DNA of 64,000 bases, from contig CM026426.1 in assembly GCA_014871385.1 (NCBI GenBank), forward strand, positions 87,052,526 to 87,116,525, in the 5' to 3' direction. Both the position numbers and the translations under genes were made by a program. The stretch comes from Ceratodon purpureus (lineage: Eukaryota > Streptophyta > Bryopsida > Pseudoditrichales > Ditrichaceae). The notes under the pieces are model-generated. The model made no database searches. It was not told where the DNA came from and saw only the letters and a list, made by a program, of their open reading frames with translations. Shown in pieces: positions 1 through 12,734 of the stretch (positions are counted from its first letter, which is position 1; the number at the start of each line of letters is the position of its first letter).

Positions 1-486
1 ATGGAGTTGCCAGGGTATGGAGAAATCCCATCATCAAGCGAAGGCAGCAAATCAAGCGCATACAGCTCACGGTGGTGGCAAAGAGCGCATCAGTGGTATT
101 TTGCAACAATTCCACCATTGGTACCGAAATATACAGCATAGGTATAACAAGAAATTAGAGTGCACCAGGGTTCTCAATACCCCGGATGATGAGGCCCGCA
201 TGGAGGCTACACGTAGAAGGCGAGAACAGTGGCATTGATCAAATGCTGCCAGGGCTTTGGAGAATTGGCGGTCAAGGCGACGGCTTGTTGGCAGAGCTTG
301 GGTGTGTGATGACGCCGTTGGAGGTGGTGGAGCCAACAATGGACAAGCATCAGATTCTGCAAACAATGCAATCCCGGGGAGGATGGCAACAATGTGGATC
401 CTGAGGAAGGTCGCAACTCCATTGACAATGAGGACGCTGTTAACAACGTGGGCGGTGGTGACGCTAGCAACGACCGAGTGAATTGA
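1..486 (+). pseudogene. 3' end of transposase-like gene D (element C, left copy)
   Basis: Nearly identical to 50144-50630, so this is the last part of a second copy of gene D that starts beyond the left edge. The frame opening at 17 carries the short motif GMEKSHHQAK followed by HTAHGGGK, and runs to a TGA at 236-238 that the right copy shares. The acidic, Asn/Gly-rich tail that ends in TGA near 484 lies in another frame, so at least one frameshift is present. In RNase-H-fold transposases of the Transib/RAG1 kind, the third catalytic acid sits in a similar Gly-x-Glu-Ser/Lys context near the C-terminus. That makes the Glu of GMEKSHH a candidate catalytic residue, but this is inference. Decayed and incomplete. 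Confidence 0.5.
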
Positions 487-503
487 GTGGAATCCATTGT
501 AAA

Positions 504-950
504 CTCACTGTATGGACATATAGAATGTGGCTGCCAACAATGTTTTCATTTAGTTTGGGTGGACCATGCTTATCTCCTAAACATGTTTGATGAGTTCAAT
601 CTACAATAGCCATCTACAAATAGATTGACAAAAATTTTGGGATTTTTTTGGGTGTCAACAATGTTTTGATTTAATCGTGTGGACCATGCTTATCTTCTAA
701 ACATGTTTTATGGGTTTATTCTACAATAATTATATATAGGCTAGTTTTTCAAGGGATTTCTGTGGGTTTTGACAATGTTTTCATTCACATTGGCTAGATC
801 ATGGTTCACTCCTAAACCTAGTTTCTAGTTATTGCACTAGAATGGCCAATCAAAGGGATTATTACTCTCCATGATGTGTGTTAGTAATCATATATACTAC
901 TAACCCTGAAATTTTAACTTTAGTTTCTATGCCGGTTTTTTGCAATTAAA
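504..950. repeat. ~445-bp insertion in the left element C copy, with internal ~120-bp repeats
   Basis: The flanks (…ccattgtaa and acaaatggagaagtg…) are nearly adjacent in the right copy at 50638-50660, so this stretch was gained on the left or lost on the right. It holds about three diverged tandem units sharing 'caatgttttcat…ggaccatgcttatct-cctaaacatg'. There is no coding potential. Confidence 0.55.
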
Positions 951-2143
951 TACAAATGGAGAAGTGAAGTGTAAGGCCGTGGAAATGATTGACAATTGAG
1001 GTCAATGTGACCTCCCCACCAGCTCCTTTAAGATCTTCCTAATTAACATTGCTCAAGAGTCTCAAACCCCCCTTAAAGAACGCTGTCCACGTGGCAGGCG
1101 GTTGACTCCAGCAAGAGTGTGAATTAAAAACAGTCTTTGGCTTCCTTCATGAAATGGGATATATGGTTGACTGTTAGCTACTCACCGCCTCTCTTCTGAT
1201 GTCGACTTCTTGCTTCCAGGAAGCGCCTTGCGTTTGCAGTGACACGGCATTGCAGTAGGGACCGTGATCCATCGTCATTGATACAGGCGCCCAAGATTCT
1301 TGCCATTGAGGAGCACGGCAGCAACTTGTGAGGAGCGCCATCATCAACCGAGGCGGCAGCAGGCCTTGAGGATTTTGTGGGTGCGGAGGGGGTCGTTAGA
1401 AGCTCACAGTGTGGAAGCCGCATCGTGAGGTGGAGTCCATGGAGGAGTTGCACGAGAAGGGGGGGGGGGGGGGGGGGGGGGGGGCGCTGGGCTTTGAGAA
1501 GCTGCGACCTGAGGAGTTTGGCGGAGCAGCAAGGAGCGGTCTCCACTTCTAAGGTGAGGATTGGAGGAGTGAGGAGCGGGGTGGGCTGTGAGGAGTAGCG
1601 GGCAGCAGCGCCAGTAGTAGGGAGAGCTGCTTCGCAAGGAGCTCTAGCGCTGCAGCGGGTGGAAAAGCGCGGAAGTGCAAGCACCGGGGCGGGGAGGAGC
1701 TAAGGCAAGAGGGGAGCTGTGGAGAAAGTCAGCGCGAGGAGCGGGGAGAAGCAACGGGGCGGAGAAGAGCTTTGGCAAAGAAGGAGAGCCACGGCGCAAA
1801 GGGGAGCTTCGGCAGCAGAGGGGAGCCAAGGGGCAGAGGGCGGGCTTTGATTGTAGAGGGGAGCCCCAAGAGCAAAGGGGAGGTAGAGTGCAGAGGGGAG
1901 CTACGGCAGTAGAGGGGATCTTTGGCAGCGAGAGAGAGAAATGACAGTAAAGAGCTACAAGGTGAGCTTACGGTTTTTGGCAATTTGTTTTTGTCAATGT
2001 CTTTTTATTGTTGTGTTGGTGCAGAGGGAGCCATGGCAAAGTTCTAAGGGATGGTTCAGCCATGGCCGCCAAGGTCCTCCGAACTGTGAAGATACTTGGG
2101 TAAGAACTAGACTTAACTAAACCGCAAAAATAACCCCCCGTCA
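951..2143. other. Intergenic and 5' leader region between genes D and E (left copy)
   Basis: No convincing gene. From 951 it aligns with 50651 onward in the other element C copy. It becomes purine-rich with many 'gaggagcgg / gggagc' words and contains a pure G run of about 32 bases at 1459-1490. Proline- and arginine-rich ORFs on both strands here are by-products of that composition. The segment probably holds the promoter and a 5' intron of gene E, because a tract ending 'cttccag' stands just before the gene E start and is matched in the right copy. Confidence 0.45.
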
Positions 2144-2167
2144 GTGGTCTTTTGTCTTCCAGCTGCC

Positions 2168-4055
2168 ATGCACGATCCCCCTATTGTAAAATCTGTTGTT
2201 TTTGCACTACTAGCGCCAGGGATGATGAGCCGCAGGAAGGGAAAGGCCGCCGCTTCCAGGGAGGAAGATCAGGCCGAGAAGGGGGTGAAGAAGGACGACC
2301 ATGAGGTTGCTCACAGCAAGGAGGAGGAAGGAGTTGAGACGCCGTGGGATGATGTGTTTGATTTGGAGGCCTTACCCCCTGCACTCGTAGGCCTGCTCCA
2401 CCACCTCGCCCCATTGCTGCTGGGTAGGCAGACTGCCCACTACAATGAAGACTTCTTCCACTGCACCTTGGGGCTCTTGAATGTGGGGCACAAGTTCTCC
2501 GACCTCAACAACGACAAGCACTCCAAGAAGGCCGACTTCATCAAGCGGTCTTCTGGGCGGCACTACTTTGCTGACTGTGAGGATGGAGAGGCCGTAAGGT
2601 CGTACTTGCAATGCTACTAGAAGACCTATGGAGGTGACCCCGAAAATGGCACATTCCGGAATTTCTTCCTTCGAGCTTGCCACCTCTTCTTTGAGGAGGG
2701 CAAGAATGTCAACTTCCCCTAGAAAGCAAAGTCTTTCAGAAGGCGCTTGAGAAGCAGGCCGAGCGGGATCCCAAGAAGCAGAGACCCCAAGCCTTGAAGG
2801 AGCAGATCGAAGCCATCATCAACTTCCTTGCTGGCCACATCGCCACCGGTGATGGCAGCAAGGGCAAGGGCCAAGGGGACAATGAACCCCAAGGAGGCCT
2901 CAGCCTTGGAGCCACCTCCAAGGCAGTGAAGGCCGCGGAGGGGAAGAAGGTCAGAGCTCCTAGATCCCTGCCTGCTCCTACAAAGACTGTGGAGGAGAAG
3001 AAGCGGAAGCCAGTTGCCGATGCCATCAAGGAGAAGCCCTTGGTGGCAAAGGATCCGAAGCAGGTCCTCGAGCAGCAGCGCCTGAAGACGAAGTCGTTGG
3101 AGGGCATACTTGTGAAGGTGGAGGCCAACCGGGACCACGTGAAGCTCGATTTAGCAAACCAACAGGGCTACATGAAGACCAAGGAGGAAGAGGAGTCCAA
3201 GCTCTATGAGGACGTCTTCTCCGCCTGCGAGGCCGGCAAGAAGGCCGCGGCTGCTGGCAACGATCAAAGGAAGAGGCGCTTCGATCAAGTGGCCGGCCTA
3301 GGCCAAGACAAGCTGTCTCTTGCAAGCAGAATGACCCATGGCCCTTCTGTGATCGTTACTTCATTGAAACCTACTGCGTACCTCTCAGTTGCCGGTGCCT
3401 AGCACATCTCCATTATATGTTTAAGGCGGTTTTCTCCCAGGACGCTTGATGTCGTCGATGCAAGCGGGGTATGACTGGAGGGTGGCTTAGACACAAGGGC
3501 TTCGACCTTGACTGCAAGGCTGCGGAGGAATTACGCCTCATAGAGGAGATTCTTCCGTCCGAGCCAGCTTCACCGCGTACTGGTAGCAAGCTCTCTGCTG
3601 GCAACAAGAGGCCCGCACCTCCCTATCTGCCCGCGCGTCTGTGGAAGAAAGCCAAGCATGCCACTAGAGACTTCCATGGTCCATCTACGGATCTCAACAA
3701 ACGGCCTGCTCCTGCCAAGGGCAATCCAGATTTGTTGCCCCTAAATCTACCCACCCATTGCTTGTTGCCTGCCCCGTTGTTACATCCGGATGTTACTTCT
3801 TTTCCAGATTCTTGTTTGTTGGCAGCAACTGCAGAGGATGCTCTCTCCGACTCAGACTCCCTAGCGTTTGAGGGCGTGGAGCCTACGCAGGTCTCTCTTC
3901 ATGAGACCAAGGCAGCCCTATCCGGAGATGGGAACCGTGACTTCTCCGCCACCACGCATGGAGCAAATGGAGGTGAGAAGAACAAGAACGATGCCAATAT
4001 GGAGGGACTGTCGAGCCTTGTTGAGGCAATTGCCACTAATGCAGGCGTGGAGTAG
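2168..4055 (+). pseudogene. Gene E of element C, left copy: lysine-rich coiled-coil-like protein of unknown function
   Basis: Starts at the ATG of MHDPPIVKSVVF and is paired with 51724-52740 (MRDPPFVKRVVF). Conserved blocks are ALLAPGM-SRRKGK, VETPWDD-FDLE, LGRQ-A-Y-E and SSGRHY-ADCED. After these comes a Lys/Ala/Glu-rich segment (EQIEAII-FLA, KQVLE-QRLK-KSLE) that looks helical or coiled-coil. The frame is broken by TAG at 2618-2620 (CGG in the right copy), TAG at 2720-2722 (CAG in the right copy), and frameshifts near 2730 and 3400-3470. The frame at 3471-4055 continues the protein with an acidic, Ser/Pro-rich tail. I do not recognise the family. Its constant position after gene D suggests it is the second gene of a transposon. 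Confidence 0.5.
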
Positions 4056-4089
4056 ATTCCCACTCGCACAGTTTTCTAGGCCGGGTTAG

Positions 4090-5300
4090 GAGTTTGTTGG
4101 CAGCAACTCTAGGTCCGGACTTTTATGGGCCATCTTTCTCAAACTTTTCCGAAATTGAAAACAATTAGCCTCTGGAGTGCCATGTCTCTTTGAAAGAAAT
4201 GGCATTCTTGTAAATCGTCGGTTTTATTTGCATCTGTATTTCTTCTATATTGGGGATTGATGACAGCAAGGGCTGCATTTTAGCTGCCATTTTATCTTTC
4301 GACCAATTTATCTCTTGAAACCCACACTATTTGAGCGACATGGCCATCTTCAAAGTTCTTGCCTTTTTATTTCCCTTCTTATATGCAACCAGGCTGCATT
4401 TTTTATTTGCAAGCTCTCTTTTTCTCTTTTTTTTCTTATTTCATTATATGCAACCATGGTTTATTTTATATTTGCAACAGTTATTATTTCGCATATGCGA
4501 ACTACTTCATTTCTTATGTACAATTGTTTCTATTTTTATCTTATTCTATTATAATCAACCGTAGTTCTTCTTTTATTTGCAACTTTCCTTTTTTTTATTT
4601 GTGTTGGCAGTGAGGGCTACATTGTACCCGCCACTGCCAATTCAAAGCACCAAGTTCACAAAGCAACTAGCCTCTACAAAAGAAATCGGAGACTTTAATT
4701 CCTTCTTCATTACTTTATACTGTCAAGTGCCATACTCCATTTTGTATTTGCAACTGATTTGGTTTTTTATTTGCAACTGTTTTCATTTCTTATTTTGCGC
4801 TGGCAGCAGGCTCCACCATCAATGGTGCCACTGGAAGTTCTAAGCAATTTTTCTCTTCTGACCCAGGCTCCATGAAACCCCAGCCATTCTTTAGACTTCT
4901 TGTTTTTTTATTTTATTTTCCATTTGCACCCAAGAATTCATTTCTTAATTGCAACTGTTTTTGTTTCTTATTTCCGCTGGCAGCACGAAAATCAAGAGTC
5001 CTTCAAATTTTCGGTATACAACATGTTAATAGAGAAAGTCCCACACAAAGTCTTGAATGGTAAGCGAAATCGCTACCTCAACTTACTTACGATTTGGCCA
5101 AAAACATCCCACATACTCTAATTACTCATCCCCTAATCACTTATCCTACAGCTCCACGATCTTGATCCTTTTGGAAACCTTGACCTACGCAGCTGTCAAT
5201 TGTCTCTCATGACGCTGGTTGATCTGCACCCAACAAATCCTGTTAGTTTTGTTTGCTGGCAGCAAGGAGCTGTGAACAGCCAATTCTCAACTCATCTAAA
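4090..5300. repeat. T-rich region with diverged ~190-bp repeats ending in 'tggcag'
   Basis: No gene. At about 4580-4613, 4745-4806 and 4940-4985 the same pattern recurs: 'tatttgcaact', a T-rich stretch, 'tggcag', then a short unique stretch. The word tggcagca also recurs at 3594, 3827, 4101 and 5254. The Phe/Tyr-rich ORFs here are translations of poly-T. Confidence 0.4.
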
Positions 5301-5317
5301 CGACACGATGAATTTGC

Positions 5318-6969
5318 CTAGACTTGTACCTTTTTCTCACGAACACCGTTGGCCTCTATGACAACCAGGTTGTACTGAACAGGTACGTCATCTCCAAATG
5401 CCATTGCAATTTTGTGCCGCACGTGGGATACCGGCCAACCCTTGCCAACTTCGAATGTTGGCAGCAGGTTTTTCCTAAACATACAAGACACTTCCACCAT
5501 CCCTCCTCTGGTAGATGATCCATCGCTTCCCACTGACTGTCGGCAGCCCCCCTATACCATGTCTACATGAACCTGGTGTATAATGTTTGTCTTTCCACGT
5601 GATAGCGGAAAACAATGTTGGTCCTGTTGGCAACGCACTTGATGACATCTTGGCCAATGTGGAACTTCTCGTTCCACCCTGGGTTCATCAGACTGCTCAG
5701 CAGAGCCTCGGATGGACTACTCAAAACAATTAGTGTAGGTGTCCGCCTAATGCTGTCAGCAGCTACCGCAAACAAATCAACCATAACATGGATTGGCATA
5801 AACCATTGGTGGTGGACGAAGCTGCTACCAGTTGTTGCTTTCATAGCATTTGCAAAATCAAGAGTGAGCTTTGTTCTAAACGCCTCAGATGTGTGCATGT
5901 CTAGCAAAGGCCACTCCACATCGTTGAACCCTGGAAGCGGGAGTGCTTCAACCTTTCCGTACAGCGTGTCACCTGTTGGAGGCAAATACAGACCACCAAG
6001 GAAGAATGTACCTATGTCCAGCAACTCCCCGTGGCTGTGTCGATTCCGTGTTGCCTCCTCAATTACAACATAGATCACAAGAATGGGACCAGGGATAGAT
6101 GCGGGATGTACCCAATCCTCCGAAAGCGACGCGTACAGGTAGTTTGCCATACCCAAATTGGTTGCTGCCTCCACAAGATCCAAGCGCAGATGCCTTGGCT
6201 GATATGCATGCTGCACAAGCACCTCATCGAGGTGGCATGCTCCGTGCTCCGTGGAGATCCATGAGAAATCTCTGATCTGCGCTTTGAAGGCCCCCCGAAA
6301 ATTTTCTCCACTATGCCGCCTTGCCTCTCTACCCCAAGGCCCATCCGACGCTGGAGCAGCATGACCCATGAATCACGATCCACCCTCATGGGGATCCAGT
6401 TGCCCTCCAAGTCTTGAGTGTTATGCAGGATGACACTCTGTACGAGGGCGTTTGGCCGTGTAGCCATACCACTAGAATGCATGAAATTTTCGACTGTGAA
6501 CTCAAATACTTACAAATGTTGTCTTCGCTGTCATCAACCGCGAGAAATACATGCTGTCAACAAACCCTCCGCCATCACGAACGGCTAATTCTGACGTCCA
6601 CGGCATCGCAAGCAAGGTACGACCTACCCTAAACCTCATCCCGAAACCCCAATTCTCAACTCAGGTACTCTCTCCAACCTATGTGGATGCCAGACCACTG
6701 GCAGCGTTTGGGAGACCACTATAGCTAAACCATAAATTTGTATTGCACAATGCGTGACCACCCACAACCCAAATCGAAAAACGTGATGAAGCCTTTATAG
6801 GCCTCCACCGCTCCATCCTGGTTGACAACACATCCGCAACAACTCTCTCACAGGAACACATGAGGTTCGGAATGACCATTGGCAGCATTTCGACATCAAC
6901 ACCTTGTGCACGTTGCATCTCAAAGGGGGAGCGGCAACTCGATTCCGGTAGGTGTCCAAATTGAGTCAA
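5318..6969 (-). pseudogene. Minus-strand gene fragments of unknown family
   Basis: Three open stretches read on the minus strand: 6969-6679, 6369-5563 (268 residues) and 5533-5318. The central one has a balanced composition with hydrophobic runs such as LVIYVVIEEA and the segment FNDVEWPLLDM. It ends at TAG, and the 5533-5318 frame could be a further exon. A loosely similar arrangement (GDGEW…, then a hydrophobic …PEVII) is seen on the minus strand at 54535-54164, so this may be a dispersed family. I do not recognise a domain. It could be a real multi-exon gene, but no complete start-to-stop model could be built. Confidence 0.3.
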
Positions 6970-8447
6970 TTTCGTAAGAATTCATAAAGCCCACCACTGT
7001 TGATACCCTTCTCCCTGCTCGGATTCTGTGCGCTTAGAGGCTCCGCTCTTGACCTGCGGGAATACACGCGCGAGGGGACACACGCCTTGCTGTGCGATTA
7101 CTGGCTTGACCCCCAAACCATTGATCTGGCGATGTGCAGGCACCATTGTTGCCATCGAATAAAGTCCACGTGTTGGGCCAAATTTTTAGGCACGTGGGAA
7201 ATCCCAAAGGCCCTTTGCAGACCTCGGATTTAACCTAATGATAATGTTGGAATTCAGTGACCGCTGCCATTGACTACTTCCACGAATCGAATATATCTCG
7301 CGAAAAAAAAGGGAGTACAAACGGCTACACCAACACTTTGAAGAGGGGTAGGTTTCTTATTCACGAAATTGAGGAACGGTTATTATCCAATCATCATTGG
7401 AGTAAAAGAATGTACATGTTGGATGTGAATAAGAAGAGTAAGCTAGGTACGAAATCACCTGGTTGATTGTGGTCGATGCAGATAGAAGCGTAGTCATGCG
7501 GATATTGCCATGTAGTGTTGAAATGACCTGGGATGGACTCCGAAATAAAGCCATGACGCCGCAGACACTCCTCTGATCAACAACTCCGCTCGTCACCCCT
7601 GCAAGTGAACAAATAAACCCCGTGTATAAATAAGAGAAACCGCGCATACTACGTGACAGTGTAAAGGCCAACCATTAACAAATTCCTAAACCCGAGTCGT
7701 TTCAAATTTAAGCCGCCGCCGGTCCACATTGTTTAAACACCACGTAGGGTTCTTAGTATCGTATACGCAACAGTTGGTTTTCATTAACTCCGTGTAGTCA
7801 ACAGCCAAATAGAAGCAGAATTAGCCAGGGTTGTCATAACGGACGGACATGGGCCAAATCTCGCGGACCGGATGACACTTCGGACAATCGGACCGCTCGG
7901 TCCCCAACATTTATCGGACATACCGGTCCGCTAGGAGAAAATTAATAGGTATATATCTTCAATATGTACAAGATAATCTTCAATGTATGCTAGATTGGGA
8001 CGATCAACCCTAAGTCTTGGTCAAACGGACCTCCTCTGACCGCTAACAAACGGACGAGCGGACCGGACAGCACTTTGGATGGGGAGGTCCTGTGAACAAC
8101 CCTAGATCTTGCTTCTTACTAGAGGAATCAATGCCGTTAGTGTATGTTGACATGTACTAGGTCCTCGAAATAGAGTGACAACAGTAGTGGAAGAAAAAAT
8201 GCCTCCAAAATCAGTGCATTATTTTTGAGATTAGGACAGTTCGAAAGCGTGGATTGAGGTCATGAACAGCCCTCGCAGATGTGCCAAAATCTAGCCTCCG
8301 GAATATCCGATCGTGCGCAGGACTCTAAGATTAGATTCATCTCTGAGATCCGTCATCTCGTTGGTTAGAAGAATTAGTATATATATTTTAGGAAGAGTCA
8401 AGTTTGTAATGAGCCTCATGCATGTATTATATGCCTTCTACGCGGCC
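6970..8447. other. No gene seen; cluster of cggacc/ggtccg words at 7840-8075
   Basis: Short ORFs only, with nothing recognisable. Between 7840 and 8075 the words cggaccg, cggtccg and cggac recur in both orientations (for example 'cggaccgctcggtcc'). This may be the remnant of a small transposon end or hairpin. The last bases abut the MULE target duplication. Confidence 0.35.
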
Positions 8448-8456
8448 CTTCAAGTA
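8448..8456 (+). repeat. 9-bp target site duplication, left (CTTCAAGTA)
   Basis: CTTCAAGTA lies immediately before the left terminal inverted repeat and recurs in the same orientation immediately after the right one at 22944-22952. Nine base pairs is the classic target duplication length of Mutator-like elements. Confidence 0.93.
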
Positions 8457-8782
8457 GGGTCTCTCTATTCTCCCCCATCAAGCGGTGCTAACCTTTCCTT
8501 CGCGGTCAGGGGCAGCGCCCGATGGGGGACGCTCTCACGCTCCCCTCGCGCCCGCGTTCCCATGCCCCTGGCTCCCATCGCCCCCGGCTCCCATCGCCCC
8601 CGGTCCCCGGTCCCCGTCCCCCCCCCCGCGCCCGTCGAGGTCGCCCAGCCCGTGGAGCATCCCCGTTCCCCCCCGCCCGCCCGCGAGCTTCTCATCCGCC
8701 GCCCGAGGCTTCATCCCGGTGGACACCTCATCCAGGGGGCGTCGTCTCTCTCGCTCACGCCGTCGTTTTGGCGACGTCGTGT
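8457..8782 (+). repeat. Left terminal inverted repeat of the MULE
   Basis: About 326 bp, extremely C-rich, matching the reverse complement of 22620-22943 with only a handful of differences. Similarity stops after 'ggcgacgtcgtgt'. It contains the repeated word 'tcccatcgcccccggc'. The proline-rich ORFs here simply reflect its composition. It is probably the promoter and the transposase-binding end for the rightward transposase gene. Confidence 0.93.
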
Positions 8783-9048
8783 TGCCCTCATGAATTCGCG
8801 CCGCCTCGACGACGGCTGGGCGCACTGTTCACCGTGATGGGAGGGCGATGGCACAGCGAGGTGCTTGGACAGGAGTTCCGTCGCTGTGATCGGGGAATTG
8901 CGATGCAGAGGAGTATTGTAGTGCTTGTGACCTGCTTCAATCAATGAGTTCGTATCTTGTTTGGTTGTTGCTTTTTTTTTGTACACATTGAAGCTTCCAT
9001 TATTCGTTTTGGGAATGTAGTGTGTCCTGATGCATCGGACACCATGCA

Positions 9049-12000
9049 ATGGGAGATCTGGTGGAGGGCCGGGAGCAGGCTCCGGCTCCTGGGGGTGGTG
9101 TCGACTTCGGCTGCTTCGAATTAGGCGTGGTTCAGACAGGTCCCGGGAGGCATGGAGCAGAGCCCAGACGGTGCTCTCATGAGGTTTCTGGTCGAGAAGA
9201 GCCCGGTAGAAGCCACGGTGGTTTAGATCTGAACTCTGTCGTGGACCTCTCTCTTGTTGGAGATGAGTGGCGATGGGAGGGCGACGGCATCATTGGCGGA
9301 TTTACAGAGGAAACTAGGGGTTTAATTCGACAACCGGATCTCCTTAGTCATGGGCTGTTGGGACAATGCAGCGATTTCGAGCTACATAGAGGAAAGGAAG
9401 GGCACCATGTGGAGAGGACTGGCGGCTCTGGCATGGAAAACAGGAGGGACGGGGTCGAGAGCTCTTCCGATGTGGAGGAAGGACGTACCAATGGCTGTGG
9501 CATTGTTGTTGGCGACAGTCCAAACCGCTGTTTGGATGCTCCGGGAGAGTTAGAAAGGGGTGCTGGAGAAGTTCATATTAACGGAGAAGGATCTGGACCT
9601 GACCAGCAGCCGAGTAATGCACCTGTCCGGAATGTCGACAGTGATGAAGACGACTTCACAGATATCGTACAGGTTAGAGAAGACACCGAGGCTGCAGAGG
9701 CGCTGGCCGAGAAGAAGAAGAGAGCGCTTTGGAGGAAGATGCCCAAAAAAGTGAAGCGGTCTGTCCAGGTACCACCACCGGGTCCATTCAGCAGGGCCGA
9801 TCTCATCTGGGAATCGAAGGATAATGTTGGGAATGGAAAGCGGAGACAGACTCAAAAAGCAACTATCCCATGGGATCGGCTTGATGACTTCCTCGAAGGG
9901 GAGATGTCTGGGCGACAACATCCCTGCACGTTTGTGGAGGAGTCCCGAAAATGCATGAAGCGGGACGAGAGAAAACAGATCCGGGCAGAGTCCCCAGCGC
10001 AAGAAGTTAGGTACGACTTCAGGGATGTTCTGTAATGTATGTAATAGTTTTTGTTTTTCCTGTCCAAGTTCATATGATTCTAACCTGATCAGACCTACCC
10101 ACTGCCTACCATTTTCTTTAAAAATGTTTGTGGCTCTTCTACAGTTACTGGTGCCAATTTGGCCCGGAGGACTACAGCCGCCAGTATAAAGAGTCCTTTC
10201 GGAAGGTTTTTGCCCATGTTCTGGTGGAGAGGAAGAACTCCACAAACCAGAAGAATGCACTGAAGCGAGCTCAGAAATTGGTCGATAAAGCGGCAAAGGA
10301 GGCTGAAAAGAAGGCTCGTCCGAAGAAAAAAGGAAAACAGCAACCTGTCCTGGATCTGAATGTGGATGCTCCAGATGAAGACGAGGAGGAAGAGAGAAGA
10401 ATCCAAGAGGCACAGCAGCAGCTACTACAAGCACAGGCACTGATTGAGGCAGCCTCCAGGCCCAGGAGAAAGACTAGGGTTAGCAAAATTCAATCTGGAC
10501 TTTCCATGAAACGTGGTTGCCAATGCAATTTTGTGGCCAAACAATTGCTAGTGGATGAGTCTCTTTGCACAATTCATTTCCACTGTATGACTCATACTAA
10601 CTGGGAGGGGAAGCCGTGCCACGGAGCTGAGTTTTTGGGACAGAGAGCAGGCCTGTCCGGGCACTTGTCTGCAGCCACTAAGAAGTGGATCGAAGATACA
10701 CTCAGGTCAGGTAAGTCCCCTGCCCAAGTAATGGCGGATCACAAGACCGAGGTGATGAGGTGTGCAGAGCAAAACCTACCTGCGTGTCGTGATACGTTTA
10801 TCATGCCGTCCGACGTGTACAATATTGCAAACAAGCTTGCCAAAGAACTCTGGGAGAAGCACCCCAATGATGCCATGAGCGTTAGGCTTTGGACAGACGA
10901 AAACCCCGACTGCTGGTATCACTACCGGGAATATGGAACCTTGCAGTTGAATGATCTTCCACCACCTGAAGATGATCCATTCTGCCTCGCAATACAGACC
11001 GAATGGCAGCTTGAGATGATGGTAAGGCATGGTCATGGAAGGGCGCTCTCCATGGATGCCACCTTCTCCACCAATGCTCCCAAGGTATGCTGACATTGCT
11101 TCACTGTTCTGATGAAATATTCGTCTGTCTTGAAATATTTAGGTTTAGGGCTGAAGCTATAAAAGTGGCTCCTACCTGTTCTGACATTGTCACTTGCCTG
11201 GCCGGACTGTCTAATAGTACCCCCTCTACACTGTTATGGTGTTCGATGAGTGGGAGCAAGGTATCCCGGTTGCTTTCACCATACAAGGAAGGTCCAGAGA
11301 AGTTGACATCACTCCTTGGCTGAGAAAGTTGCGGGATCGCTGTGTAGCCATTAAACCGGATTGGATGCCCAACGCCTTCCTCGTGGATAATGATGATGCC
11401 GAGTTGAATGCAATACGGTATTCCCCTAGAATGCCTTCAAACACTTCTTGGGCGCTGCTGTCTTGGTCTGATTGTTTTTTATTTTGTGCCGTCTCCTTGG
11501 ACAGAATTGTGTGATGAATCTGGATCTCACTGTGATTCTTTGTCCTTGCAGAAAGGTGTGGCCGGAGGCAGATGCCCTTCCTGGACAGAAGAAAGAGGAA
11601 GTTGCAATTCTACTATGCCTATGGCACACTAGGAAGGCATGGCTGGAGAACGCAACTCAGAAGATCAAGGCGAATTATTTACGGACAGAGGTTCTAACTG
11701 CATGTGCAGATCTGATGTACGGCAATGGAATTCTGCAGGGAGACTTGGCTGTCCAGGCTGCCAGAGAGCGTTTTCAGTTTCTGAAGGCCAAGTACCCGCA
11801 AGCGAAGGCATTTTTTGCCTACTTCGAGACTCACTGGATTCCGAAGATTGAGATGTGGGTCAGAGGATACAGGAACATGCCTCACGCTAATCAGGACACC
11901 AATGCGGCTGTGGAGAGCTATCATGCGAATCTGAAAGCACTCCTGCGCATGTCAAGGGCGAAATTCGATGGTTGAAGGGTGGATTGGCTGCTGTACCACC

Positions 12001-12734
12001 TGCTGAAGGACGTCCTGATTCATTATTGGTACGCAGTACAATGTAAGTTGTATGGATTTATCAAGAACGGAAAGGCAGAGGGCATTGTGGCTAATGCTGT
12101 CATCAGGGCAGAAGAGATAACTGACGAGCATGTCCTGATTGACACGGAGCAAGATGTGGCTTACGTTGCTTCTGTGACAAATTTTGGACAGGTCTGGGTA
12201 GTGACAAGTCCGAATTCTGATTGGGCTCACTGTAATTGTCCACTGGGGATGAGGGGAAACACTTGCAAACACGTTGTTAAGGTTTTTAGGATGCTGAACA
12301 TCGATGCTGAGCCGTCTGATATTATAAGGTACGCAGGCACATTGCGAGGGACCATTCAATTGGGGTGCAAGCCTGCAGGGATTGCGAGCATTTGTGAGGT
12401 TGGGGTGCTAGAGGGAGCCCCGGACAGGGGGAAACAGGTAACCACTGTTGATGATCCAGCAAAGAAGATTCGCAGTTACCGATCTGTCTTGGCAGATTTG
12501 GACACTCTAGGTGTGGAGAACCCTACTCTACTGGACAACTTCATTGCAATGGCGAACGAACTGAAGGGAAAAATGGCGTCTTTCAAGGTCAAGTCTGATG
12601 CTGGTTTGTTGCATCCCCTTTCACAGCCTTCGTTCAAGGTTGGAGCCGGACCAAAGAACCTGCGAAGATTTAAGGCCTGCTCAGAGTTAGGGACTAAGAA
12701 ACGAGGGGGGCAGTCCAGAAAATGGAATTCTTAG
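9049..12734 (+). pseudogene. MULE transposase (MURA-like) with SWIM zinc finger, one internal TGA
   Basis: Four exons can be joined in frame with GT-AG introns: 9049-10010, 10145-11084, 11218-11417 and 11552-12734, about 1,094 residues. The N-terminus (to ~residue 320) is acidic and low in complexity. A WRKY/GCM1- or FLYWCH-like zinc module follows at about 445-485 (RGCQCNF…HTNWEGKPCHG). The DDE core has D625 in MDATFSTN, D691 in FLVDNDD and E822 in NAAVESYH. A SWIM finger (CNC…CKH) starts at about residue 928. The product would cut and paste the element at its terminal repeats. One codon is broken: TGA at 11973-11975 (about residue 842), just before RVDWLLYH, where relatives carry Arg, so CGA to TGA is likely. 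Without readthrough the SWIM finger would be lost. The exact start is uncertain. Confidence 0.9.

Noticed and set aside
1178-1944. Pro/Arg-rich ORFs on both strands near the G run
   Set aside because: Low-complexity purine-rich DNA; both strands are open for compositional reasons.
8313-8947. Proline/arginine-rich ORFs in the MULE ends
   Set aside because: They lie in the C-rich terminal inverted repeat, recur inverted at 22559-23027, and have no domain; composition explains them.
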